DNA of 64,000 nucleotides from Agrococcus sediminis (GCF_007923295.1 NZ_VOIR01000011.1:558001-622000); one strand, 5' to 3'. Shown: positions 49,330 to 57,273, counted from the stretch's first letter. Notes: generated by a model not told the origin, from the sequence alone. Numbers and translations are program-made.

Positions 49330-49998
49330 TTAGAGCGGAAGACCGTTGGTGCCGGCCTCGGAGGCAGGGAGCCATTCGGTCAGCTCCGCGATGATGATGC
49401 GGCGTTCGGTGTTGCCCCATTCGGGGTAGCAGGTGATGAGGGTGAGCATGGCGGTCATTGCTGCTTCCTTTGACAGTGGGACATCGTTGAGGACTTCCAT
49501 CTCTGTCGGCTTGATGATTTCCTCGCGGGTCATCGTGTAGCGGTAGAAGCCGTCAGCTGTGCGGATGAGGATGTGGTCGCCTTCCTCGAGGAGGCGGAGG
49601 TCGTTGAGGACCCCTTCTCGGTGTCCGGCGAGGACGAGGTTGCCGACTTCCCCTGCTCGTTCGCTGCCGTCGTAGACCCCGAGGACGTTCCGATCTACGA
49701 CTTCTTGTGTGGCTCCGACTTGGATGGCTCGGACGTACTCTTCCCCGAGGGATGGGATGTAGAGCACGCCGTAGTCGGTGCCGTAGCTGCCGATGTCGGT
49801 GAAGGTGATGCCCTCTGCCGTGTTCTCGTCACCGGTGGTCGCATCGGCGGGGGCTGCTGCTCGGAGCTGCTGCTCGATGGCGTGAGCGGGAGCGGTGGCG
49901 GAGGGTGCGAACGCTTGGGACAGGAGCGGGTATCCGAGAACACCCACCCCTGCCGTAGCGAGGACAGCTCCGAGGATGAGAGAGAAGTTCCGCCGCAT
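49330..49998 (-). CDS. sortase, class E-like
   Basis: 222 aa from ATG at 49998. N-terminal anchor (NFSLILGAVLATAGVGVLGY), then the sortase barrel with catalytic His in NLVLAGHRE (~125), Cys in TLITCYPEW (~195) and Arg in NTERRIII (~205). The start lies one base after the stop of the LVRTG surface protein (RBS AGGAAGCC), so enzyme and substrate are one operon. Class E sortases of actinobacteria use LAXTG; the three substrates here have LV[RK]TG, suggesting a dedicated specificity. Confidence 0.92.
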   Translation of the reverse strand: MRRNFSLILGAVLATAGVGVLGYPLLSQAFAPSATAPAHAIEQQLRAAAPADATTGDENTAEGITFTDIGSYGTDYGVLYIPSLGEEYVRAIQVGATQEVVDRNVLGVYDGSERAGEVGNLVLAGHREGVLNDLRLLEEGDHILIRTADGFYRYTMTREEIIKPTEMEVLNDVPLSKEAAMTAMLTLITCYPEWGNTERRIIIAELTEWLPASEAGTNGLPL

Positions 49999-49999
49999 C

Positions 50000-51295
50000 T
50001 CAGGCTTCCTGTCGGCTCCGACGACCGTAGAGAAGCAGACCAACTGCCGCTGCGAGGAGGATGCCTCCTGCGAGGTAGGTGAGGCTCGCGTCGCCACCGG
50101 TACGCACGAGGCTGCTGCTTTCCTCGGGGACTGCTGTTGGTTCGGGCGTGACGGTCGGGGTTGGCTCCGGGGTAACGGTTGGTTCAGGCGTGACAGTCGG
50201 TTCAGGGGTAACCGTTGGCTCGGGTGTGACGGTTGGCGTTGGCTCTGCCGGGACGGTGGGAGTCGGCTCCGCAGGAACGGTTGGGGTTGGTTCTGCCGGA
50301 ACGGTCGGCTCAGGCTCTGCAGGAACGGTTGGGGTCGGCTCAGCCGGAACGGTCGGCTCAGGCTCTGCAGGAACCGTTGGGGTTGGTTCTGCCGGAACGG
50401 TCGGCTCAGGCGTAACTTCGCCGGTCAAGCTCAGGAGGGATGCGCGTGTGGCGATGTTGTATTCGGCGTTGCGGAAGCAGTAGCCGCTGCCGAGCAGCCC
50501 GTATGGGTCGGAGTGACCTTCGGGGTTCGCGGGATGTTGCTCGATGGGGATGTCTCCGTCACCGCCGCCGCTGTCACCTCCGAAGCACCATACGGAGGTG
50601 GCGTCACTGATGTTGGAGTATTCGTAGTCACTGAACGCGGACACTGCGACACGGGCGGTCACGTTCTGCTTCTCTCCTCCATCCCACTCAGCGGTGTAGG
50701 TCAGGTCCACAATGCCTTCGGTGGTGTAGCCACCAACTTCGCCCGCTGAGGCTGCCGGACCGGACGTGCCGAGCACGATGTGGTGAGTTGGCGCGGTGAT
50801 GAAGGAGAAGCTGAGACCGGCAGGGTCGATGGTGCCTGCGACGGTGGCTGCGTCTGCAGCGTCGGTGGTGGTTTTGGTGAAGGTGGTGTAAGCGACCTCT
50901 CGTTCCCAAGGGTAGGAGCCGACCGGCACGCCGAAGTCGTAGCTGTCGCGGATGTCATCTGCGTTGTCTCGCCATACGGGGGCGAGCTCGGGGTTGGTCT
51001 CGGACACGGACTGCGGTGTGAAGGATGCGGAGGTCAGCTCCACGGCTGCGGGGGCTTCGCCGGTGACGACCTCGGGTGTGACGGTCAGGGTGAAGGTGTT
51101 CGCTGCGTTCTCGAGTTCGGTGTAGTCGGGAGTGGTGAAGTAGTTCGCCTTGTTCACGGCTGCTGTGAAGGATGCAACGTTGAGGGTCACCTCGTTCTGT
51201 GATGCCTCAGCGGCGAAGGCGGGGGAGGCGGTGAGGGCGAGGAGGCCGGCAACTGCGAGGGATGCGGCTGCTTTCTTGATGTTGGCTCGTTTCAT
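50000..51295 (-). CDS. sortase-anchored surface protein with LVRTG signal
   Basis: 431 aa from ATG at 51295 (RBS GAAAGGAACTACCC). Signal peptide AAASLAVAGLLALTASPAFA. Extracellular domain ~28-285 of unknown family with two Cys near its end. Residues ~295-385 are a Pro/Glu/Val/Thr wall-spanning repeat (VPAEPTPTVPAEPEPT units). The end is SSLVRTGG, hydrophobic helix and GRRSRQEA. Co-transcribed with the sortase. Confidence 0.9.
   Translation of the reverse strand: MKRANIKKAAASLAVAGLLALTASPAFAAEASQNEVTLNVASFTAAVNKANYFTTPDYTELENAANTFTLTVTPEVVTGEAPAAVELTSASFTPQSVSETNPELAPVWRDNADDIRDSYDFGVPVGSYPWEREVAYTTFTKTTTDAADAATVAGTIDPAGLSFSFITAPTHHIVLGTSGPAASAGEVGGYTTEGIVDLTYTAEWDGGEKQNVTARVAVSAFSDYEYSNISDATSVWCFGGDSGGGDGDIPIEQHPANPEGHSDPYGLLGSGYCFRNAEYNIATRASLLSLTGEVTPEPTVPAEPTPTVPAEPEPTVPAEPTPTVPAEPEPTVPAEPTPTVPAEPTPTVPAEPTPTVTPEPTVTPEPTVTPEPTVTPEPTPTVTPEPTAVPEESSSLVRTGGDASLTYLAGGILLAAAVGLLLYGRRSRQEA
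50125..50415. repeat. coding repeats for VPAEP[TE]PT / VTPEPT units
   Basis: About 15 short in-frame units of 18-24 bp in the wall-spanning linker, prone to copy-number change. Confidence 0.8.
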
Positions 51296-51330
51296 GGGTA
51301 GTTCCTTTCGTTCGTGGTCTCCTCTACATA

Positions 51331-51350
51331 TCGGCGGAAAACGGGAAAAA
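51331..51350 (-). promoter_or_regulatory. cassette promoter of surface protein-sortase operon
   Basis: Minus reading TTTTCCCGTTTTCCGCCGAT followed by ATATG, the same arrangement as for the translocase gene. Confidence 0.6.
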
Positions 51351-51368
51351 GTGTTCGCGGGGGACGGA

Positions 51369-51407
51369 GGAAGCCCCGCTGCGGTGCGGTTCTCGCAGCG
51401 GGGCTTC
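51369..51407. terminator. hairpin terminator
   Basis: 14-bp stem GAAGCCCCGCTGCG / CGCAGCGGGGCTTC. Confidence 0.9.
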
Positions 51408-51429
51408 GTGGGTGTGGTGAGGGTGGGGA

Positions 51430-52143
51430 TCAGTCGGCAGGCTCGTACCAAACCGCGGCGCACACAACGCGGTAGTCGTTCAGCAGAGCATCCATGAGCT
51501 CTTCGTCGCCACCGGGAGCGAAGCCGGTGGCGAACTCCTCGGTCAGCATGGCTGATAGTCCCGGCTCTGCGGCGATCTGCCATGCGTCACCGTCAAGCCC
51601 GTCCATGGTGTCTCGAGGTGGGTTGTGGAACACGTGGATTTCCTGCTTCTCGGGATAGATGTCGTAGATGAGGTTCCCGATGACGGTCCTCGCGCTCTTG
51701 CGGAGGTCGCCGTAGTCGGCTGCGAGGAGATTCACGAACGGCAGACCGCTCGTGAGTGTCACCTCGGTGCCCTGCGCGAAGCGGGTGGGCTGCCTATCGG
51801 GGGAAGGGACCACGCGCTCACCGAACACTGTGTCGATTTGACAGTCGAAGCATTCGCGGATGGCGTTGTCGATGCGGCTCAGCAAGTCGTTTCCGTGTGC
51901 GTCCTCGTCAGGCTCGAAGTTGTCATAGAAGTTGTCAGCGATCTGCTGCTCTGCTCCCGCTCCGTAGGTGTCGTACCACTCCTGTGCGGTGAGCTGCCCG
52001 TCCCATGTCCGGTGGTCAGGGTTATAGGCGAACAGGACGGTGCCATGATCGAAGAGGGTGAGGGCGAACACTCCCTCTTCGTGCTTTGCTCGCATGTGAA
52101 CATTCGGGTTAGCGAAGCCGTCGGTGATGAATGACTTGGTCAT
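51430..52143 (-). CDS. hypothetical protein
   Basis: 237 aa, RBS GAAAGGAACCAAACC. Soluble, acidic, alpha/beta. Begins MTKSFITDGFANPNVHMRAK and contains a CFDCQ pair of Cys near residue 98. No family recognised. Box at ~52195-52203. Confidence 0.68.
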   Translation of the reverse strand: MTKSFITDGFANPNVHMRAKHEEGVFALTLFDHGTVLFAYNPDHRTWDGQLTAQEWYDTYGAGAEQQIADNFYDNFEPDEDAHGNDLLSRIDNAIRECFDCQIDTVFGERVVPSPDRQPTRFAQGTEVTLTSGLPFVNLLAADYGDLRKSARTVIGNLIYDIYPEKQEIHVFHNPPRDTMDGLDGDAWQIAAEPGLSAMLTEEFATGFAPGGDEELMDALLNDYRVVCAAVWYEPAD

Positions 52144-52227
52144 GGTTTGGTTCCTTTCGTGTTGGTGTCGCGTGGGTTGTGCTTTTCCCGTTTCCTATAT
52201 CGGTCGTTCCGACTGCTATTGAGGGTC

Positions 52228-52250
52228 ACCTTCATACGGCAGTGGAGACA
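52228..52250 (-). repeat. CPxCRMKV repeat, copy J
   Basis: Plus-strand ACCTTCATACGGCAGTGGAG then ACA; the minus frame reads CLHCRMKV. Confidence 0.7.
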
Positions 52251-52266
52251 GCGGTGATGGGATGAA

Positions 52267-52305
52267 GGAAGCCCCGCACCGTGAGGGGGTTGATGCGGGG
52301 CTTCC
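52267..52305. terminator. hairpin terminator
   Basis: Stem GGAAGCCCCGC / GCGGGGCTTCC. Confidence 0.85.
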
Positions 52306-52316
52306 GGGTGGGGAGG

Positions 52317-53189
52317 TCAGTTGCCGTAGTAGTCGTAGATGAGCTCGTTGGCGTAGGCGTTCAGGGCGGCGTAGGTCTCATCTGTTGGGGTCACACCGCT
52401 CGGGGCGACTCCCTCGAAGGAGCTGTCACCGAAGGCATCCACCACGGTTGAGCGGAGGCTCAGCGGATCAGTCACGAACTCGCCTGTCACCTCACCTGCT
52501 GCGAGAGCCGTGTCACGCTTCTCTGCTTCCTTCATGCCCTGACCGACGTCGGAGAGGTTGCGGGCGAAGTAGATGTCGGAGAGGGCCTCCTTCAGGAGGA
52601 CATCAGCTGCGGTAGCGGAAGCGTCGTAGAAGCGGAACTCGAAGCGGGGAGCGATGGTGCCTTCGGTCGTGATGCTGAACCCTTCGCCGTACTTGGCGGC
52701 TTCGATGCGAGCTGCGTTCCAATCCGGCGTGAGGAGGTTGAGGTTGCCGCCGTAGTTCTCCACGGTGGTCTTGGTTGCGATGTTGGCAACGCAGGTGGTG
52801 GAGAGCGGGATGAAGCCTTCGGAGTTGGACGGAGCACGGTAGTTGTCAGCGGTGAGGTCGGTGTCAGCGACAGAGAACACGTAGTCGGGGAGAGCGGTGA
52901 AGGTCACTGTCGTGGAAGGAGCACGGTAGAAGGAGATGGAGCCGGAGGTTCCGTCTTTCGCTTCATCCCATTCAGCGACACGGCAGGTGGCTTCAGGTGC
53001 CGGGATGGAGCGGAGGGTGCTGAGATTTGCCTGCCACTGCTGAGCCTCGGTGAGGCTCTCAGAGGCGGTGTGAGCGGACTGAGGAGACAGCTGCGGTGCG
53101 AACAAGGGTGACAGCAGGTTTGGGAGGAGTACGGAACCCGTGATGGTGAGGGCTACTGCGGCGAGGGCGATGGTGGGGCGGATGTTCAT
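52317..53189 (-). CDS. secreted or membrane-anchored protein
   Basis: 290 aa from ATG at 53189. Signal peptide/anchor PTIALAAVALTITGSVLLPN. Two Cys in the outer domain (ATCRVAEW and STTCVANI). No family recognised. Its RBS region reads AACGAAACGGTCAGACC, lacking the normal GAAAGG, so translation may be weak. Box CCCGTTAGGTATGTCAC at ~53240. It heads the block that includes the pilin genes. Confidence 0.72.
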   Translation of the reverse strand: MNIRPTIALAAVALTITGSVLLPNLLSPLFAPQLSPQSAHTASESLTEAQQWQANLSTLRSIPAPEATCRVAEWDEAKDGTSGSISFYRAPSTTVTFTALPDYVFSVADTDLTADNYRAPSNSEGFIPLSTTCVANIATKTTVENYGGNLNLLTPDWNAARIEAAKYGEGFSITTEGTIAPRFEFRFYDASATAADVLLKEALSDIYFARNLSDVGQGMKEAEKRDTALAAGEVTGEFVTDPLSLRSTVVDAFGDSSFEGVAPSGVTPTDETYAALNAYANELIYDYYGN

Positions 53190-53324
53190 GGTCTGACCGT
53201 TTCGTTGTCGTGTGAGCTGCGTGCTTGCGGCTTCTGTGACATACCTAACGGGCGCTTTTCCCGAAACGGTCAGTTTCGTGAAGTTCGCGGGATTCGTCGC
53301 TGAGTGGACTGCTCGTGGAAAGAC

Positions 53325-53357
53325 TGAACCCACCCTCACGCTCGAGGGTGGGTTCAG
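53325..53357. terminator. hairpin terminator
   Basis: 14-bp stem CTGAACCCACCCTC / GAGGGTGGGTTCAG. Confidence 0.9.
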
Positions 53358-53362
53358 GTGGG

Positions 53363-53737
53363 TCAGCCGTTCGGGTAGCTGTCCGGATTTAGCGGGTCTG
53401 TCTCGAAGGCGTACTCGCTGCCGTCATCCCATCCGTCACCGTCCGAATCAGGGTTGTTGATGTCGGTGCCGAAGTGCCGCTCGAGAGCGTCCACGAGTTG
53501 GTCACCGTCAGTGTCTACCCACGAGTTGGAGTTCGCGTCGAGCGGGTCGGTAGGAATCTCGAGGAAGTAGCCGGTGAGCTCGTGGATGTCGGTTTCGCCG
53601 TCACGGTCGGTGTCAGCGTGCCAAGGGTCGGTTCCGTGGGTCCGCACTTCCTCGAAGTCGTTGATGCCGTCATCGTCGCTGTCGCCCTTGTTCGGGTTCG
53701 AGGTCATCTCGTTGTAGGCGGAGGGCTGCCGCTCTTG
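53363..53737 (-). pseudogene. C-terminal part of the calcium-repeat pilin, separated by an in-frame TAG
   Basis: In the same frame as the 290-aa pilin upstream and separated only by one amber codon at 53740-53738. It continues QERQPSAYNEMTSNPNKGDS with three more DxDxDGxxD loops (SDDDGINDFEEV, TDGDQLVDALE, SDGDGWDDGSEY). A separate start at ATG 53707 has no RBS. The intact protein would be about 415 aa. Either a nonsense mutation or stop-codon read-through. Confidence 0.8.
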
Positions 53738-54610
53738 CTAGTCGTTCAGACCGTCACCGTCAGAGTCAGGGTTGTGAGGGTCGGTCAGCCATCCGCCTGT
53801 GGTCTCTTCCCGGTCGGTGAGACCGTCACCGTCGCTGTCGATGTCAGCAGGGTCTACTGCGTCAGGGTCGGATGGTCCGTTCCCTGCGTCAGGGGTGGTC
53901 GGGTCAGTGCCGTTGGTGAGCTCTGCACCATCGCTGATGCCGTCACCATCGCTGTCGGCGTTCCGTGGGTCGGTGCCGCCGCGAACCTCGTCGCCGTCGC
54001 TGATGCCGTCGTTGTCACTGTCAGCGTTGTTCGGGTCTGTGCTGAGGGTCTGCTCCTCGATATCGGTCAGCCCGTCACCATCGCTGTCGGTCACTTCCTC
54101 CTCAGAGCCGGAGCCTCCCTCTGCGGTTGGGTCGCCCTCGGTGTAGGTGCCGAGACGGGAGTGGAACTTGTAGGACCAATCTTCGCGGTCATCGACCTTG
54201 CCTTCGATGACGAAGTCGTTGGGGCCGGCAGCGGCGTCGGGGTCGCGGTAGATGGTCAGAGCAGTGTTCTCGGACGCGACCACCTTGGTGGAGGTGGTCG
54301 TGACCACCGGGTTGCCGAGATGGTCGTAGCGGATGATGCTGATGAGACCGTCGTTCTGCTCATCCTCTGCGGAGAGTTCTCCGATGCCGTGTGTCGTGAG
54401 GGCTGTCATCGCTGTGGTCGCAGTGTTGCGAACGTCCGACTTGACGACAGCTTTGAGAGCCTCAGCCTGTTGGTTCCCGAAGGCGAAGATGGCGATGGCG
54501 GCGATGATGCCGATGATGAGCACCACGACCATCAACTCGATGAGCGTGATCCCTTCCTCGTTGCGGGGGCGGGCGAGCCTCGCGGTAAGGCTCGAACGTG
54601 TTTTTGACAT
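53738..54610 (-). CDS. type IV prepilin-like protein with TSP3-type calcium repeats
   Basis: 290 aa before the amber codon. Leader to EEG, then [20 protein letters not shown]: prepilin peptidase site with Glu+5. After a ~130-residue pilin-like domain, residues ~175-290 are six DSDGDGxxDxEE loops 12-25 residues apart, as in thrombospondin type 3 repeats that bind calcium. Likely an adhesive pilus tip or stalk protein. RBS GAAAGGAATACACCC; box at ~54694-54702. See the separate entry for the interrupted C-terminus. Confidence 0.88.
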   Translation of the reverse strand: MSKTRSSLTARLARPRNEEGITLIELMVVVLIIGIIAAIAIFAFGNQQAEALKAVVKSDVRNTATTAMTALTTHGIGELSAEDEQNDGLISIIRYDHLGNPVVTTTSTKVVASENTALTIYRDPDAAAGPNDFVIEGKVDDREDWSYKFHSRLGTYTEGDPTAEGGSGSEEEVTDSDGDGLTDIEEQTLSTDPNNADSDNDGISDGDEVRGGTDPRNADSDGDGISDGAELTNGTDPTTPDAGNGPSDPDAVDPADIDSDGDGLTDREETTGGWLTDPHNPDSDGDGLND

Positions 54611-54728
54611 GGGTGTATTCCTTTCGTGTTGTCGCGGTGATGCCTCCTTCGGTTGAGAGGGGTGAACCGTCAGCAGGTGGGGAAGCGTCCCCTCCTATAT
54701 CGGTAGAAACGGTGAAAGTGCGGGGACG

Positions 54729-54766
54729 ACTGAACCCCGCTTCCGTATGTGGAGGCGGGGTTCAGT
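54729..54766. terminator. hairpin terminator
   Basis: 12-bp stem ACTGAACCCCGC / GCGGGGTTCAGT. Confidence 0.88.
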
Positions 54767-54801
54767 AGTGGGAGCGGACAGGGTTGCTACTCCTGCTGTG
54801 C

Positions 54802-55194
54802 TTAGCACTCAGTGATCGAGCGGTCCGAGTTGGTGTAGATGTAGCAGGCTTTGAGTGGTGCGTTCTCAACTTTCACGGTCCACTGAGCCTGTGGTTTCCC
54901 CGACAGAGTGATCACCGTGTCGTTGTCACTTTTGTGGAGCTTGATGGCGGAAAGGCTGCTGATGGGGAGAGCCGGATCATGGTGGGAACGCAGCCGTTCG
55001 ATCACGATGTTGGCGTTGGTCCTCACATCGTTCTTCACGCGCTTTGCTCGTTGCTCACGCACGTGCTCGGTGAAGACGGGAGCTGAGAGCGCGAGCACGG
55101 TTCCGAGAATGACGATGGCGATGAGGAGCTCCAACAGCGTGAAGCCATCCTCCTGAGAGCCGCGGCGGAGCCGGGTGAGTGTGGAAGCAGTCAT
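54802..55194 (-). CDS. prepilin-like minor pilin (GspH/PilE type)
   Basis: 130 aa. Leader ending EDG, then FTLLELLIAIVILGTVLALS. The C-terminal domain has two Cys (KACYIY and ITEC at the end) that could form the disulfide loop typical of pilins. RBS GAAAGGCACGACC. Probably co-transcribed with the PilV/W-like gene upstream; about 100 bp lie between, with no terminator. Confidence 0.88.
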   Translation of the reverse strand: MTASTLTRLRRGSQEDGFTLLELLIAIVILGTVLALSAPVFTEHVREQRAKRVKNDVRTNANIVIERLRSHHDPALPISSLSAIKLHKSDNDTVITLSGKPQAQWTVKVENAPLKACYIYTNSDRSITEC

Positions 55195-55293
55195 GGTCGT
55201 GCCTTTCGTGGTGTTGGGGTGTCGGATTAGGCTGCGGGCTGAAGCCGCCGCGAGGAGCGGTTCGGCTCGCAGAGGCGAGGCAGTCGAGGCGGA

Positions 55294-55794
55294 TCACTCA
55301 GTGCTCGATGGAGCCGCGACCTTGTAGAACTTGGATGTAGCCCGGTCGTAGATGGACGACCACCCGCCTGCTGTGGTGCCCTTGATGGCGTAGTTGTCCC
55401 ATCCGGCTCGTACAGCGGTACTAAACACGGGCGTCCCGTCAGCCGTGAAGCCACTGATGGTGCCGATGACGATGGGCTTGTTGTCGCCCGTGGCGAGGTC
55501 GAGTGGCACCTCGTCAGGCCACAGGAGGGTGACGGTGCCGGTGCGGTAGTCGAGCAGGTGACTGCGGAGTTGGATGTCTGCGCTGACCACATCTGTTTGT
55601 GCGGCGATGCGGCGGTCATTCTCATCGAGTTTGAGTTGAGCCAACGTCGCCGTGAGGATCATCGGCAGCACGACAAAAAGGAGCAGCGTGAGCGAGACCA
55701 TCGTCTCGGGAAGTCCGAAACCTCGCTCTCGAAGTTGGCTGTCGTAGCGCGTGATTTCGCGGATGCGAGCGAGTAGAGGGGACGCTTGTTTCAT
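55294..55794 (-). CDS. PilV/PilW-like minor pseudopilin
   Basis: 166 aa from ATG at 55794 (RBS GAAAGGCAGTTCCT). The longer leader ends in ERG, then FGLPETMVSLTLLLFVVLPM, with Glu+5 and a hydrophobic helix. Substitution of FTLIE by FGLPE is typical of PilV/PilW minor pilins that prime pilus assembly. The C-terminal part is beta-rich. Its promoter box (CCGATAGTAATGAGG, minus) is at ~55830. Confidence 0.82.
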   Translation of the reverse strand: MKQASPLLARIREITRYDSQLRERGFGLPETMVSLTLLLFVVLPMILTATLAQLKLDENDRRIAAQTDVVSADIQLRSHLLDYRTGTVTLLWPDEVPLDLATGDNKPIVIGTISGFTADGTPVFSTAVRAGWDNYAIKGTTAGGWSSIYDRATSKFYKVAAPSSTE

Positions 55795-55886
55795 AGGAAC
55801 TGCCTTTCGTTGTCGTGTCATACCTCATTACTATCGGTGCCTACAGAAAAAACGTCAGCCACGACTGTTGTGCGGTTTCACGCAGA

Positions 55887-55919
55887 AGCACCCCCGCCAC
55901 GTCTTGCGGCGGGGGTGCT
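55887..55919. terminator. hairpin terminator
   Basis: 12-bp stem AGCACCCCCGCC / GGCGGGGGTGCT. Confidence 0.9.
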
Positions 55920-55965
55920 CTGAGGTGGGCTGCTATCGAGCGGTCAAGCTCTATGCCCGTTCGAG

Positions 55966-56391
55966 TCAGTCGGTGTACTGACCGTCAGAGGAGGTGAAGG
56001 TGTAAGTGAAGTCGGCAACGTCAGGGTTGGTGCCACTGACGGTGTACTCACCGATGGAGCCGACAGTGCCGGTTACGGTGATGCTGTTGCCTTCGGTCAC
56101 CACAGTCTGCGTGGTGGTTGCTGCGCCATCGACAGAGATGGCGGTTGGGACGGTGGCAGCACTGATGTTGTCTACGACGCCCCCACCTGCGGATGCGAGT
56201 GCGGTTGCGACGTTGGTGACGGTGTTCTTCACGTCGGACTTGACGGAAGCCTTGATGCCTTCCTTCTGCAGGTTGAGGAAGACAGGGATGGCGATAGCTG
56301 CGAGGACACCGATGATGAGTACAACGACCATCAGCTCGATGAGAGTGAAGCCGTCTTCGTTCTTACGCAGTTCTTTGATTTTTGTGATCAT
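55966..56391 (-). CDS. type IV prepilin-like protein (major-pilin size)
   Basis: 141 aa from ATG at 56391 (RBS AAAGGGAAACCCTC). Leader KNEDG, then [20 protein letters not shown] and IPVFLNLQ, nearly identical to the 280-aa prepilin at 23.9 kb, so one arose from the other. The short Thr/Val/Gly-rich outer domain is of the size of a major subunit. Box at ~56443. Confidence 0.9.
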   Translation of the reverse strand: MITKIKELRKNEDGFTLIELMVVVLIIGVLAAIAIPVFLNLQKEGIKASVKSDVKNTVTNVATALASAGGGVVDNISAATVPTAISVDGAATTTQTVVTEGNSITVTGTVGSIGEYTVSGTNPDVADFTYTFTSSDGQYTD

Positions 56392-56587
56392 GAGGGTTTC
56401 CCTTTCGGTTGGGTATGCATTCTTGGACATACCCAACTGTTATCGGATGGCTGTCGCGGTTTCTCACGGGAAGCCATAAAGTCACTACTTCTCTACTGTT
56501 CTGCCCATCGCGGGCGGTTCGCGGTGGTGGCATTGGACTGAGGTAGGCGGGCACAGAGCGTCAGCTCGTCGTTCGAGCAACCGCCGA

Positions 56588-56610
56588 TGTCCCTGCTGCC
56601 GTATGAAAGG
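56588..56610 (+). repeat. CPxCRMKV repeat, copy F
   Basis: TGTCCCTGCTGCCGTATGAA then AGG; reads CPCCRMKG. Confidence 0.7.
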
Positions 56611-56633
56611 TGCCGTCAGTGGACAAAGGAGAA

Positions 56634-56662
56634 GCCCCGCACCTCAGTGGATGGTGCGGGGC
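56634..56662. terminator. hairpin terminator
   Basis: Stem GCCCCGCACC / GGTGCGGGGC. Confidence 0.88.
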
Positions 56663-56673
56663 CGGCATCAGGC

Positions 56674-57273
56674 TCAGTCGGTCAGGAGCTGCTCGAGAGC
56701 CTCACGGAGTGGAGCAGGGGAGTTCGGGTGAGCAGCCACCGCCGACAGGACCTCAGTGTTCTCATCCTCATCAGCGAGGAACATCAACGTGCCTCGGTCG
56801 CAGACGGGGTTGCTCGCCACTCTGACCCGCACCTCGGTGTGGTCGCGGGCACCCGCCAACACAAGCATCAACGTGTCAGGCGTGGCGACGGGATGCTGAG
56901 CGATGGCGGACAGCACCTGCGGGTCCTTCTCTCGGAGAGCGAGACCCGTCAGGGTGTCAGCGGAGATGAAGGGGTTCGCGGCGGAGGCGGCACGGATGAG
57001 CGGAACCACTGACTGCGACAGCGAGCGGAGCAGGTCGGAGGGGGTGTTGGGGTTGCCTGCCACACCTCGGCGGAGGGTGACTGAGCTGAACCGGGAGAGC
57101 CATCGGAGGTCGTTCGCACTGAGCGTGAGGTCCCGTGCGAGACGCTCTGCGAGGTCGAGCAGTTCCTCTCGTGCCTGCTTCTCTTCCATGGCGAGGCAGG
57201 TGCTCATGTAGGAGCGGGCTTGGCTGCTCGGAGCGGGGATGTGACCCTGACGAAGGGGGTTGAGCTTCTCCAT
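56674..57273 (-). CDS. LRV/HEAT-like repeat protein, last gene of the element
   Basis: 199 aa if started at 57273; internal ATGs at 57207 and 57189 are alternatives, and none has a good RBS. Repeats: GVAGNPNTPSDLLRSLSQSV, SAANPFISADTLTGLALREK, AIAQHPVATPDTLMLVLAGA, RVASNPVCDRGTLMFLADED and AVAAHPNSPAPLREALEQL. The missing promoter box and RBS suggest its upstream part was altered at the element boundary. Confidence 0.82.
   Translation of the reverse strand: MEKLNPLRQGHIPAPSSQARSYMSTCLAMEEKQAREELLDLAERLARDLTLSANDLRWLSRFSSVTLRRGVAGNPNTPSDLLRSLSQSVVPLIRAASAANPFISADTLTGLALREKDPQVLSAIAQHPVATPDTLMLVLAGARDHTEVRVRVASNPVCDRGTLMFLADEDENTEVLSAVAAHPNSPAPLREALEQLLTD

Noticed and set aside
54802-55821. 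A transposon or insertion sequence among the pilin genes
   Set aside because: No transposase, no terminal inverted repeats and no target duplication could be seen anywhere in the window.
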